Assembly: GCF_000224145.3 (NCBI RefSeq)
Contig: NC_020169.2
Coordinates: forward strand, 4,484,957-4,548,956
Reading direction: 5' to 3'
DNA from: Ciona intestinalis
Taxonomy: Eukaryota; Chordata; Ascidiacea; Phlebobranchia; Cionidae
Length of the DNA stretch: 64,000 nt
In this document: piece after piece, positions 1 through 15,800 of the stretch
How positions within the stretch are numbered: position 1 is the stretch's first letter
How the letters are laid out: every line of letters begins with the position of its first letter
The notes under the pieces: model-generated
Databases searched by the model: none
Told to the model about the DNA's origin: nothing
What the model saw: only the letters and a program-made list of their open reading frames with translations
Program-made: the position numbers and the translations under genes

Positions 1-3022
<3,022 letters not shown>

Positions 3023-3159
3023 TTTTATTTTGCTTTATTGATTTTTTAATTTGTTATTTTCGGGAGAAATTTTTTCTTGTAACAGTCATTATCATTTGTT
3101 ATGTGTTGGTGAAATTAAACAATTTTTTTATTTCACCGACACTGACTCAAATGATGGGC

Positions 3160-3165
3160 AATAAA
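3160..3165 (+). terminator. Polyadenylation signal of CDK9
   Basis: AATAAA lies about 138 bases after the CDK9 stop codon and is the first canonical hexamer downstream. Use of the site is inferred. Confidence 0.5.
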
Positions 3166-3539
3166 CATGGTAAACTTGCATTGAGTTGTTAATGTTGAAT
3201 TAAAACAAACCAGAAACTATTGGGGAATTGGAAAGTTTGCGTGTGGCCAAGTATGGAAACAAAAGTAAGGTATTTATTATTTTAAACAGAAATTAAATTT
3301 TAAGTAGCAAACATATGACAGGCAAGATACCTTCAGTTTAAATCAGTTGCAAGTTAAAATTGAAGATTGGCGTACAGTTTAGAAATTATTTTTAGAGTAG
3401 ACTTTGCGTTCAGTGGGTAGGGTTCGTAACTAGCAACACTCAAACAGTTAATTAAAAACAGTTAAATAAATCGCTGTAACTTAGTAATCCTTGTATGGCA
3501 GGTAAAACTGGTTACCATGTGATTTTCTTGTGCACAGTT

Positions 3540-4600
3540 TAGCATGGGTAAACACTGATAAAAAAAACATGGGGAAAAAATAGACAAAAATTTGGGACAA
3601 AATGGTCAAAACATGGAAAAAAAACATTAATAATACATGAAAAAGATTAGATAGAATTTTTGGACAAAGTATAAAAAATTAGATAAAAACATTGATCAAA
3701 ACATGCACAGAACATGGACAATACATAGAAAAAAATTGGACCAGACCCAGCTTATAATTGCATTTTAATTTTTTTTGCTTTATTAATTTTTAATATTTTT
3801 TTTCAGAAGAAATTCTTTTCTTGTAACAACCTAGTTACCATGTGATTTTCTTGTGCACAGTTTGGCATGGGGAAAAACTGATAAAAAAAACACGAAAAAA
3901 ATTTAGACAAAAATTTTAGACAAAATGGTTAAAACATGGATAAAAAACATGGACAGTATATGGAAAAAATTAAACAAAAAATTTTGACAAAACATGGAAA
4001 AAACATTGATAATACATGGAAATGATTAGACAAAACATGGAAAAAAGATTAGATAAAATTTTTGGACAAAACATAAAAAATTAGATAAAAAATTTGGACA
4101 AATTATTAACAATACATGGGAAAAAATTAGACAAAACTTGAAAAAAAATTAGACAAAAAATGAAAAAAAAATAAAAAAATGGACAAACCTGCACAGAACA
4201 TGGACAATACATGGAACAAAAATTAAACCAGACCTGACTTATGATCGGATTTTTAATTTTTTTTTACATAAAAAAAATTTGGACCAAAAGTTTAGCCAAA
4301 TTATTAACAATACATGAAAAAAAAATTGGACTAAAAATATGGACAAAACATGGAAAAAACATTAATAATACATGGGAAAAAATAGACAAAACATGAAAAA
4401 AGATTAGACAATAAACACAAGATTAGACATTTGAATAAAACATGTAAAAAAATTTGGACAAACCTGCACAGAACATAGACAAAACATGGACACATGAAAC
4501 AAAATTGGACCAGAAAAATTTGACAAAACATGTAAAAAAAATAAAAAATTTGAACAAAACCTGCACAGAACATGGAAAAAAATTGGACAAATATCTCACT
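3540..4600. repeat. Degenerate A-rich tandem-like repeat
   Basis: About 1.1 kb is built of irregular units around the words acaaaacatgg, aaaaaa and attagacaaaa. Units vary in length, so it is a decayed satellite rather than a clean array. Open frames on both strands here are products of the biased composition. Two copies of the CDK9 3' end are embedded in it. The block lies between the convergent CDK9 and RABGEF1 genes. Confidence 0.75.
3738..3830 (+). repeat. Duplicated copy of the CDK9 3' end
   Basis: From gaccagacccagctta through ttcttttcttgtaac this matches, with substitutions and small indels, the last CDK9 codons and start of its 3'UTR at about 2994-3085. A shorter copy lies at about 4225-4262 (gacctgacttatgatcgga). 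A second shared block (gttaccatgtgattttcttg and following) occurs at about 3511 and 3836. The stretch looks like local tandem duplication of the gene's tail that later degenerated; it is non-coding. Confidence 0.7.
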
Positions 4601-4628
4601 AACACCGGTCCTTTGAAACTCCCAGACA

Positions 4629-4655
4629 GTGAGGGTGCTTACTACTTTACTAATT
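4629..4655 (+). repeat. Micro-copy of a RABGEF1 exon (VPS9 domain)
   Basis: The words tgcttactactttactaa and their flanks match the minus-strand coding sequence of RABGEF1 exon 8 (around 6269-6300, peptide AYYFTN) at about 25 of 27 positions, in inverted orientation. It is too short to be a gene. See findings. Confidence 0.5.
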
Positions 4656-4978
4656 ACAGTTGAGACAAAAATATTTATTACAGACAAAAAATTACACCCT
4701 TGTTCTGTGGGTAATTTCTAAGACACTTGATCTGTTTATTTTCAAATTTTTTAAATTCACATCTTCCAAAACTCAGGTATTTCATTTTATGTTTCTTTAT
4801 TTCGATTTGAAATCAAAAATAATAATAGGAATAATAGGATAGTATTTAGGGAGCAGTAAGTATTTGGAAAAATATATTCGAAACAAAACAATAATGTGCC
4901 AAACTTTTTTCTATACAAAACTATAAGTGTAATGCATGTTGTACTATAAACTAATGCAGTAATGTAGAACAACAAATT

Positions 4979-4984
4979 TTTATT
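4979..4984 (-). terminator. Polyadenylation signal of RABGEF1
   Basis: TTTATT on the plus strand is AATAAA on the minus strand, about 90 bases after the RABGEF1 stop codon. It is the nearest canonical signal. Confidence 0.45.
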
Positions 4985-5071
4985 TTTTCAAAGTTTCGAA
5001 AAATGCACATGGAATTAGTATTGCAAAGTGTGCACCACAAAGTATAGAAGAAACAGCGTTATATTGGAAAA

Positions 5072-8000
5072 CTATCTATGTGCTACAGTGGGCAGTAGTG
5101 GAGGAGGTAATAAACCTGCATCAAATAAATCTTCATCTAAAGCAGAGGATGACCGAGACCGAATATCAATTGCGGTTTCATCATGAGAATAATTTGGTGG
5201 TCCATTAGTAGAAGCTGCTTCTGGTAAAGGAGTCGTTTCTGAAAGCATCTTCTCAACCTGTTCTTTTACGTGTAGTGAGTGTCGCTGTATTCCTTTCTTC
5301 ATTTGCATAGCTTCGTCAAATAATCTATCAGTTCTGCGAATAATAAAAAACTCTAAATAAAGTAAAAATAAATGTAAAATGACACATTAATTTATTCAGG
5401 TAACACAGAAAGAACACCCATCTAAAAACATCTGGTGTTGTCCGGAGATGCGATGATACATAAATTACATTCATCCAATATTGTTATTTTGGAGCAATTG
5501 CTGTTAAGTGTATTGCTCAAGAACACATTCGCCCACAATGGTAGCAGAGACAACCCTTGAACCCATTACCTCTGGGTTAGAGGCGGGCCCCCTAAACACT
5601 TTTTCACGGCTTCGGACATTATAGTTTACACTTCACCAATAGCTTATATATATCATTAAAACCAAACCTTTCATGAAGAGATGCAAGATCATTAAGGTTC
5701 TTATACATGAGTTGCAACCCCGCACATAACTCTCTCTCTTTTAATTCACTTTTCTCACTTGTCGGCATCTCTCCTCTCATGTAAGCACCGAACTCAATCT
5801 CAGTCAAAGACAAACTTGAAGCGTTTAAACCCGTCTCCTCGTTTTCAATGAAACTCACAGCACAACACTAGAATAAAAAAACCAACATATATTAGATTTT
5901 TGTAAAATAATATATATGACATGTATAATAGTATGTATATATATTATATTATAGTTCATATAGTTTTCTGGAAGAATTCCTTGTTTTCTCCAAAAAAATT
6001 TACTCGTTTTCTCACAAAACAGTTTTTTTGACATCGATTTAGTATGGCAACTGCACGCATAGCAGCGTGTTTACACTTTCACACACTGGGAGTAGAACTA
6101 CCATACGAAATGCTATGATAACATATGCTGATTACCACTTAATAAAATAATTGCTTTTTATAGCCGATTTGAAGTAAATCAACATATCATTTTTTTATCA
6201 TTTTTTTCTTAAAAAAGAGAAAAAACATTTTATTTTCTAAATAATGAGAAAAAAATGATTCCACTTACCAAGTTAGTAAAGTAGTAAGCATCCTCACCAG
6301 ACATAATATGGATGGGGTTGGAGAATCGGGTGATATATCGGATATTAGATTTTAATAATGGAGGATTGGCTTTCAATATTATGTAGATGAGTGCTGGAAG
6401 ATAATCATCTGCACTTGCCGGTGTGTCGTCAGGCTGAAAGAAGTTACATGAAAACAATGGCAGCCACAAAATAAATAGGGGGGGGGGGGGTTTATTTATT
6501 TTTTTTATATATTTTTTTATTTAAAAAGAGGGTTGCGACCCCCGTAACCCCCTGGCTGCGCCACTGCATGAGAATAAATAATAGATGTTAGGTGGTATTA
6601 GTTTAGGGGAGATTTTTCGCAGTTGTGAAAGCCACTACATAGCATATTCTTATACACTAGTGACTAATGTGAACAAATTAAAATTTATTGCTAAATTTAA
6701 ATTTAGCTTTGGCTAAGTTAAAAACCAAACCTGGTTTGGGTAAAAAAAGAACAAGAATTTAAAGGACAATTTTGTAAAAGATACAAACATGCACTTTCTA
6801 AATGTAAATACAGCATAACATATTTTTCTTATTTTTCAAAAACTTGCATTTATGTATAAAGTTACATATATAAAACATGCATTTTCAAATTCCTAATACA
6901 GTATAATATATTGCATTATCACCTTTGAATGTCGGATAGCTTCAAAAACACTTTTACTACATCGTGTAACGCACGTCAACTTATCTTGTGGAGCTCGCTT
7001 TGAATCCATTTCAATAATGGCTGTGGAAATAAGAAACACTTTGTTTATTTATGATGAAGACTTATCCCATAGGCTTATTTCCCATAGAACGTTGTTAATT
7101 GTTTAAAACAAAATTAGGATATTATGTGCGTAAGATGTCCCATGTTCCCTCAACACTATGTATATATATATACATATGCAATATACAGATATTATAACCA
7201 TGGCACCAATGTAAACGAACAAATCAGCATATAAGTGGTGTATATTTTAGAATGTTTATCTCAGCATTAACTATTATTTTGCTTACTATCCTAATAGACT
7301 TTTGTTGTGTATTCTAGAAGTCTCAGCATGAATATTTATCTTACTACCCAATATAGATCCTGCTTACCAGTGATAGCTTTGTCAGCACACTCAGACACAA
7401 ATGGTTTGCTTGTATCAACATTAGCATCGAGCATAGCTGCTGTTATCCAGTGCAGGTTTCGAATTCGTGTCTGTAATTATGTCATATAAGCTTAGTTTGT
7501 AAAACTTTAATTACAGAAAAATGGGTGTTTGTGTCACCCAGCACCATTACTGTGTTGTGAGTATTAATGATTACAATGTAGTTTTAATTAAAAAAAACTT
7601 TTTTGAGTACATTTAGATTTAAGACTGTTTAAAACGTACATATCCAATATTCCAATTAATACCATAATAGTTACTTACTACTTAGGCTACCAGTTTACCA
7701 CTAATTTCTACTGTTGTATCGGTATTAAACGCATACATATCGAAAAACTGAAATATATTTTTGGTAATTGTTTGTAAACAATCTCTTTCGGACTTATAAT
7801 GCATTTGCTGCAACAGCATATACATAAATATACACATAATGTATTTTCTGGTATGGTAACATCAAGTATATTTATGATATAGTAGGGTGGGGAAAGATAG
7901 GACACCTTCTTTACCAGTTTTCTGGTCTCAGGTATATTCAAAGATCGTGATATTTGAATATTATGTGCTAAAAGTGTCCCATCTTCCCCCACCCTACTAT

Positions 8001-11000
8001 GTATAATTTAATTGCACATTTACATATATGATAACATTGATATCAAATGTTAACAAACCAACCTGAACTTTTAAATCTTCAATTTCATCATCTGTTTGAT
8101 CATTACAAAATACATCTCTGTAAATTCGTGTCATAATAAACTTCTCGATATTGTCCATAATTTTGTTTCTATCTTCCTCATAAGTGTAACTCTTGAAGTT
8201 AGGATGAGACATCAGTCGTTCAGCCATCACTTGGTAAAAATCTTGAACCATGTCAGATTTTTCATCTATGCTGTTTTCCTGTTAGATAATTTATGATTTT
8301 ATAAATTTTGTAAATCAACCAGCCTTAAATTTTTGTTTTATGTTAAATAACCAATGAAATTTAAAAATAACAATTATATAGGATATAATATTAGCCGTTT
8401 TTTTTATTTAGTCTTAAATATTTAAATTTTTTTCAGATAATCTCTGGTTCATTCGACGAGTCGCTCGACATCGGGATTGTGGGAACCACTAGCTCCACCG
8501 TGTGGTACATGGATTGGAACGAGAGGTCGACAATCAAGCTTGTTAGCGGACATAAAGACAAGGTGAATATTTCAATTTATAATGTTAGAAATTGGAAAGG
8601 TCTATGCAACATAACGACTTAGTCGAATTTATTAAGTCGTAAGCTGTATTTTGTAGGTACCATGTTATAACTTTCAAGTTTCTAATTGTATATTATTCTA
8701 TTCTATAAGGGTGAAATTCGTTCTTCTTTTATGTATATAAGGGTGAGATTCTTTATTTTATACTATAAGGGTGAGATTCTAAAGCATGATATGCCATTGG
8801 ACCTGAGATTTAGATCAAAGTTGGTTCATTTCTTCAACACTCTATTCTAGAATTTTTGCAAAATTTTGAGTAAATTTTAACACTTCAAAATAACTTCTAC
8901 TTTAAAGCTGCATCACTAAATTTTATTGCGTTTGCATCTGACATTAGAACAATATCATATTCTTATGAAAACTGTTTTTTCATGCACAAAATTTTAGCTA
9001 CAGCTTCTTACAAAAAAAGAAATAAAATCTTTAGATGTTATTTTTGCATTTTATGTTTTACAATGTTTGTAAAAAATGTCTAATTTGTGAAAATGCCTAT
9101 AGTTGCTAGTACTATACTGTCATATATGATGACAGACGAATAGTTACTCTATTATTTCTACCATATATAGCACCTTATTAGAAACAAGTTTATCCATAAA
9201 TTCCTTGCATTTCTTGAGCACATCTTTAGCTGCAGGTTCTTGAAATGCAACGATGAAGTCCACAAAGTCTTTTGAAGCTCGCTTGCTTTCAAAACTTTGT
9301 TGACGTTCAGCAAACAGCCAACTTGAAGGACTTTGAATGGATTCTAAATAATATGATTCATTAGATGTATCGTAGGTTGGGGATAAGTTGACCCTTTTTG
9401 TTTTTATTTTTTTATCTACTCATTTGGTAGGTAAAAAAAACATTTAAAAAAGTATTGAAGTGTATCCTCAAGACTCTAAAGGAGAGTTGTTAATTGTAGG
9501 TTGGGGTGAGATGGAATAGGTTTTCATTCTGTTTTGTCGCCCAATCTAGCAGTTAACAAAGAATATTTACAGAACTATAAATGTAAAACAGTTTATATAT
9601 TTAAGTAATAAACAACTATCTTTTTGACATATTTTGTTTCACACAAATTTGAAATAATTTGACCTTTGTTACCATACTATAAGAAACAAAAAACTCATGA
9701 CATCAATTACTTCATGAAATGGCTTATACCAATTGATATTGCAACACTAAACCGGCCCTAAAGCAATAAAGGACATCAACTAAAACCTAAAAATTCCCCT
9801 ATAAAATCCCCAGTTGCACCTTTAGGTTATTATACAGATTGCACTTCATGTTGCATTAAGCATATGATGTTGTGTGATCGTACTTTCAGTTCCTTAATCT
9901 ATTTAACTAATATAATAACACATGCAATGCTTAATTTTACATCCCGTATGTATATACACATAGGAAGTAGATAATGTTACATTGTGGTGCAATTATTAAT
10001 TGTTAATTTATCTCCATTAGTTCCTGCTACAGTTAATTGATAGTCCATCACTAAATAATGAAAAAGTTGGCTAAGTTTCGATGCCATAGGCGTAGTTCAT
10101 GAATTTAAGAACAAAAAAATACAGTCCAAATTAAACATAATTTAAGTTTTGAGCAATTTTAAATTTTCAATATAGCCCATATAAATTGTTTTGAATTGTT
10201 GAATTATTTCAAAGATTTCTTAACAATTATATAAAAACGCAGAGGTTATCATTTTTTTAAATATGGGGCTTAGGAAAAATGATTCTGTCTTGTTGCTCAT
10301 TATTTTAATTGACTTACTTCTTGTAGGAGGTGATTTAGTTTTAGCCACCAATGGTGAGACGGTTGTTTGTTCAGATGAAGGGGAAAAAAACTTTTTGAAG
10401 CCTCGTCCCCTGAAACCTTTAGTGTGAACTCGCTTGTCTTCAAATTGCTTGAATGAACTGTGGAATAAGATATTGTTAGATATGTGTATACCTTGAGAAT
10501 GAATGCAATTGCATTAGCATGAATATTACTGTTTTTAGTTAATACATACACACTCTGATTAATAATCTTAGATAATAAATGGGTATTAACTATGCAAATG
10601 AACTCTTTTTGGTCCTGCAAGTTGGAAAAAAATACAGCCACCAAATTTGCTCCAGTCTTTTAGGGTTATTTATTGCACTGATCGTTTCACACCAAATTTA
10701 TGAGTTATAAACATGTTCCCTTTGCAAGTGACATTAACCCCTACCTGTTTAACGAACCTTCCCATTTCATTTTAATCAACGAACCTTCCCATTTCATTTT
10801 AATCACAATTTTTGAGTTCATATAGACTTATTATTTACGAAAGTGTTCTTCTATCCACTTGCACCGATTTATACGATATGGGGCACACAGGCCTTGGTCA
10901 TTTTCCAGTGGGTTGCAGAAACTTTTTATCATTTACAAAGATGTTTCTATACCTGTCTAAGGCTTCCAACTTTGGAGCTGGAGATTGGTTTACAACGGGA

Positions 11001-11643
11001 TGACGGGAGACAGGAGTTTGAGGAAGAGATGGATTGGAGGATGGGATGATGGACTCTGGAGGAGGATGTTGGTTGTCCTCCTCTTTTTGTAACTTCATTG
11101 CATACTCATGATCCAGATCAATCTGCTGCTGCAACTTTTGCTGGTTTTGTGTGTAAATGTCACGCCAACATTTTGAACAGTAACCCTGAGGATAAAAACA
11201 TTGATTATTTTATGAATATTTTTTTTGGAAGGTGTAGCACACTGTGATCGGTATTAATAGTTTGTACAATGCACTCAGACTGAACAAGTAGTTTCTGTCA
11301 ATCAATATATATTATATTTCCCAAATTTGGTACGTAGTAAAAAAAAGTGAACATTGTACAACAACAAAAAATTAAGATAAACGAACACATTCAGTATAAA
11401 ACCGGTATTCTGTTTCATACACCCCGTGCTCACTTAAAACTCTGTGGGTAAATATTAAGTTACAACAACAAGATAGGTAAAGCCAGGATTGAACAGAAAG
11501 TATTTAAAAAGAAAGTGGCTCACCTGCCATTGTGAGTTCCCGTAAAATCCACATCCATTCTTGCACATTAATTCTGATTGATCAACATGGATGCCCCTTC
11601 TAGAGTTGCTTTGACTTGCATTTCGTTCCATTATTTTTTGCAT
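5072..11643 (-). CDS. RABGEF1: Rabex-5 / Rab5 guanine-nucleotide exchange factor
   Basis: Rabex-5 activates Rab5 on early endosomes and binds ubiquitin. Exons 5'->3': 11643-11524, 11185-10953, 10457-10318, 9343-9174, 8278-8063, 7470-7368, 7020-6923, 6433-6269, 5867-5668, 5333-5072; all phases agree. N-terminus: A20-type zinc finger (CKNGCGFYG then CSKCW) preceded by RRGIHVDQ as in vertebrate Rabex-5. Next come a ubiquitin-interacting helix ([16 protein letters not shown]), the helical bundle in exons 4-5, and the VPS9 catalytic domain over exons 5-9 with the family signature D-YLPALIYI and [10 protein letters not shown]. The C-terminal tail ends in a proline-rich stretch. The ATG at 11643 is preferred; a second in-frame ATG lies four codons on (11631). 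Single-gene model, complete and without lesions. Confidence 0.95.
5425..5620 (-). mobile_element. Diverged SINE copy (minus orientation)
   Basis: It lies in the intron between RABGEF1 exons 9 and 10. It shares gagcaattgctgttaagtg and cccacaatggtagcag with the better-preserved copies at 35278-35565 and 35817-36010, including the tRNA-like head at its right end. Confidence 0.6.
7879..8001. mobile_element. MITE with ~30-bp terminal inverted repeats
   Basis: The left end atagtagggtggggaaagat is mirrored by the right end ending cccaccctactat. The element is about 123 bp and sits in RABGEF1 intron 5. Longer relatives lie at 36024-36212 and 60895-61068, a collapsed copy at 12770-12815, and a partial one entering the gap at 36473. 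Confidence 0.75.
8437..8562 (+). other. Orphan WD-repeat exon resembling WDR90/POC16
   Basis: A 126-base open segment is framed by a textbook acceptor (ttttttttcag) and donor (AAG|gtgaat). It encodes 42 residues including [15 protein letters not shown] and LVSGHKDK, a WD40 blade resembling the WDR90/POC16 family of centriole/cilium WD proteins. It lies inside RABGEF1 intron 4 on the opposite strand, and I found no further exons of such a gene nearby. It could be a translocated exon or part of a widely spread gene. The family name rests on memory of the motif. Confidence 0.5.
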
Positions 11644-11649
11644 TAGCAC

Positions 11650-12887
11650 ATTAACATTATAGAAAAAAATAACCTAGTTCTGAAAGTGCACAGTGGTATG
11701 AGAGTTATTTTGTGACAAATGATTAATGTGGTATGACAGACTGAAATGTTCAGCCAAGTTTTCGAAATATAGCAACAATTCAACTAGCCAACAAACGTTT
11801 AAAAACACTGGTTGTACTATCAATTAGTATTGGACAAAAGACGCGCATAAAATATAAATACAGGAAAATAAGTATAAAAATTTAGATCATGTCGCTTGGG
11901 GCTATTATACTTTAAGTTTATAGCCACATTAAAAAACCTATAAAACATTGGCATCAATAAAAGAAGAACCATATGTATCATGTGATGCATCTGTTAGTCT
12001 TGTACCTAATGGGGACTGTAAGATTGTAGTCTATGATGGTAAAAGCTTAGCATCAAAAATTTTAGCCTGGAGGCAAACTATGACTATTAAACACATGACA
12101 TTACGTAGGCATATTTATGCCTATCATAAAATATCTGGATTTATAAAAATGAATCAACAGTGTGTGGGTGATTTGTGGAATGAAACTAATGAAAGGAGTA
12201 ATGAAAAGTATATATATATATATATATATATATTAATATATATATACATATATATATTTAACTAAAACTCTGATTTCCATTCATAAGCATTAACAGTGTA
12301 TGGTTGAGTAGAATTATAAAGTGAAACTAATGTTATTACAAAAGAAATAAGAGTTACAAACAAAAACAACATATTTTTTGCTGTACATTTATAAATATAT
12401 ATTTTGTGGTAAAAATGAAGAATTGGTTGATAATAGCACCATGTCAAGTCTTATATGAATAGGCTGAATTAGAAAACAACAGAAAAATATATAAAAAGTA
12501 AACAAAAATTATTAAAAAAAAATAAAAAATATGCAAAATCCGTTTAGCATTTGAACTATTTAAAAAAATATAAACATATGCACCGGAACAAAAACAGGAT
12601 AAGTAAATATTAATGGACTGGTTTACTAAGCTTAATACAGTACTTAAATCAAATTAGGCTTAAAACAAAAGCAAAGGTAAGAACTTAATTCAGTCTTATC
12701 CCACAATATGTTGTATTACTTTCTAGGTCAATTGGCATTTATCTATCTTAAAATGAGATATATAGTAAGGTGGGTTAAGATAGAACACCTTTTTCCCACC
12801 CTACTATATATACATATATAGTTTTTTTTATATATATTACTTTTTATTTTATGTCAGTCTACAGTTCAATGTTTATCTATAATTGTT
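11650..12887. other. Intergenic region between RABGEF1 and the KIAA0825 homologue
   Basis: AT-rich. It contains a (TA)n microsatellite around 12209-12255 and a collapsed MITE at 12770-12815. An open frame at 11948-12265 lacks an ATG start and runs into the TA repeat. The RABGEF1 promoter must lie near 11650-11900, but I see no clear TATA box there. Confidence 0.5.
12770..12815. mobile_element. Collapsed MITE (two TIRs, no interior)
   Basis: Here atagtaaggtgggttaagat is followed almost directly by the inverse arm cccaccctactatat. It is an internal-deletion remnant of the family at 7879-8001. Confidence 0.55.
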
Positions 12888-15800
12888 TTAAATATTAAAG
12901 TGTTCTTTAATGAGTTGAACACAATGTCTTTCTTCCTCATTTAAATAAGCATTCTCTCGCATGTCGGGTCTATGTCTTACTAGATATGATATCTTGTCCA
13001 TGGAGTTATGTTGTAGGCATGAGGGTAGGGAAAGATGGGATATCTTATCCATATCCAGGTTTATGTCAGTGAATAGAGTAGGAGGTGCTTGATCTGTTTC
13101 ATCACCTGCAACAAATATATTTTCAGTACAATTTATCATAATATATTACACATATATATATCAGAAAAAAATATTCACTCTAAAGTCACATATGTGGCAA
13201 CTAGGCAACTTCTATTATATCAGAAAAAATAATCACATAAAAGTTACATACGTGGCAATCCTATGACATGATGTATGTACTCAGAACACCCATGCTATAA
13301 CGACTAGGGATGTGCTGAAGTTGAAAAAGCTCGGGTTCGCCGAGCGCCGAGCTTTAACGAAAAGCTCGGCACGAGCCCGAGCCCGAGTACCTATGACGTC
13401 ATCAAGGAGAAAGGCGTACGAGAATGCGTTCCTATTCAGCCGAAAAGCGCCGCTAATCAAAATAATACAGAACACGTGGTTTGCGGTTAAAGACGCGTCT
13501 CGCTTTTCATAATTCCTACTGTTGCAAAATGTAAAATTCATACAAAAAATATTTAATTAAAAAATTATTTATAACTGTTACAGCCAGTGGCACAACTAGC
13601 AAGTTTCTACGCATGTTTATCTTGGATAATGTAACGATTATTTACGTCAGAATAAACCTTTACGATCGTTACATCACAAACGAGATTGTTGAAAACAATC
13701 GTGTTTTATTCGCTTCCATACGATCTGTAGTTTGTGTATAATTTTTGTTTCTGATGATTAGTTTAATGCAGGTAAATCGCATTATGTGAATTTTAATTGG
13801 TGCAAATATAAGANNNNNNNNNNNNNNNNNNNNNNNNNNNNNNNNNNNNNNNNNNNNNNNNNNCGCTGAGTGTAAAAATGTGACGCTGATACACGATGTT
13901 TTGATCTCGTGGTTGGTTGGGCTGCCAACTTGGGCAGTGGGCACATTCCTCCCGATTGTTATATTATACAACGTCATAATTAATAGTTACGTTGCGATAG
14001 GACACGTGACGTAACAATTGAATGAAAAATTGTTCTAATTCCAAGCGAAGGAATGTTATATTGAATGCAACGCGTGTGTGTGCGTCTTAGCACTTTCTGG
14101 CTGCGTGCGTGTCTGCGGTAAAGGTGGCTTAGGGGTTGCAAAACCCTGTGGTTGCAAAACCGTGGTTGCAGCAATTTATAATATTTCATTATAAAAAAGT
14201 TTAAGAGTTTTTGGCTTTTTATTTAAAATGTGATACGAAAACATTGGGCGCTCGTGTAATTCGACACCTGCTATAATTCGATACGGGCAAATTCGCTGAC
14301 GTTGCGATTCGTTACTTGCGAGAGAGCAAATTCACAACGAACGAAAATAATTAAGGAGAAAGCTACGCTGACTAGTCTCGTTATCTCTTAGTAGCTCCCC
14401 TTTTTTTATTTTTAATATTTTTCGCTCTCGCGTGCAACATTATAGCATAAGGCTCGGCGCTCGGCCCAGTTTTCAGCCGAGCTCCGAGCGTCAAAAAAAG
14501 GAAACGCTCGGGCACGAGCTTTTGAGTTCGGGCTCGGCTCGGCACATCCCTAATAACGACTGTTGCCCAAAATGCAAGAATAAAATAAATTACATTCATA
14601 CATTTAATCATAACCTAATTTTATGAATTCCCAATAGATAAGAATGGACAATATAAAACTGCAATAAGACATAAACAGAGTATCACTCTCTAAGAGGTAA
14701 AGTATATCTGTATCTGGATACTGGTAAAAACTAAAACACAGATTTACTAGAAACGAAAAGCTAAACTTGTCACAGGTGACCACACAATATGACACCATTA
14801 TGCAACCAGGCATTTCTTTATAGCTGCATTGTATGCAATTCATTGTGGGCTACTTATGTCAATATTTACCATGTAAATAATTAGTTTCTGTTCAAGTGCT
14901 TTACACCAAATACAAACAATAACTTACCTCCTAAAAGTTGCCGAGATATAGCTTGAAAATTGACGCATAGAACTTTATGAATCTTGGATATAAGTTTCTT
15001 TTTTTCAAAGTCTTGGCAAATGGCGTTTACATCCACGGACTCTTTAAACATATTTGCCTCATCACTGTTTGTATGACTAAACAACCTCAAAAAAGTTGCG
15101 CGAAAAGCAGATATCTCTTCATTTAGTGGAATGCATTGTCCAGGGTGATTTTTGGATGCCATTTCCAACTGCTCAATGCTTAGTAGTGACTCCCCGACTT
15201 CAGTTATAAAGGTAGCAGCTTCAAGGGTGATATCAATGCCAAATAAACTTTGCAACTGGCCGTGATTTTTCATCACTGCATGTGCAAGATGCAGAAAATA
15301 GTGAGCAGCAAAACAATCACATGTGAGATTACTCTCCAACCCATCTTCATGTAGAATTCTGTCAATTTCTATTAAAAATAAGCGCAGCCCAACATCAAGG
15401 TTAAGTGCTGCTATGCGTAGACCTTGCATTACAGATGCTATGCAGGAATACAACACAAGTTTCTTGCTCTTGCTTTCAAGGTCTGGGACAAAGGATTTTA
15501 GACTGTCAGGTAAAGATCGAACTATATGTCTTGCTACTGGTGACCAGGTGTTGGAAGTAATGAAATTAACACAGTTAAACACAGCTTGATGTATGTGCGG
15601 TGATACTGATTCCAAAACATGGGATTGCCATGCTGTGGGATTATTTTCGGGTTCTTGATGCATGTTTAGGAATGTTGAGTGAGTAAAGTTTGGGTTAGAG
15701 AGTGCACATGTCATTAAGATACTGCTTATACAAGCAGGGGTGTCAGAAAATATGTTAATTAGGTGTGTTTGAACATCTGCAAGAAGTATGTCTGAGTTCA

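Noticed and set aside
4331..4687. Overlapping open frames on both strands (about 118 codons on minus)
   Set aside because: They arise from the A-rich degenerate repeat; the products are low-complexity Phe/Cys/Lys strings with no family features.
11948..12265. Plus-strand open frame of about 105 codons
   Set aside because: No ATG at its start, ends in a TA microsatellite, no splice context and no recognisable family. Kept only as a note.
13281..13541. Open frames inside the hAT-like element
   Set aside because: They follow the GC-rich terminal repeats and do not resemble a transposase; the element is non-autonomous.
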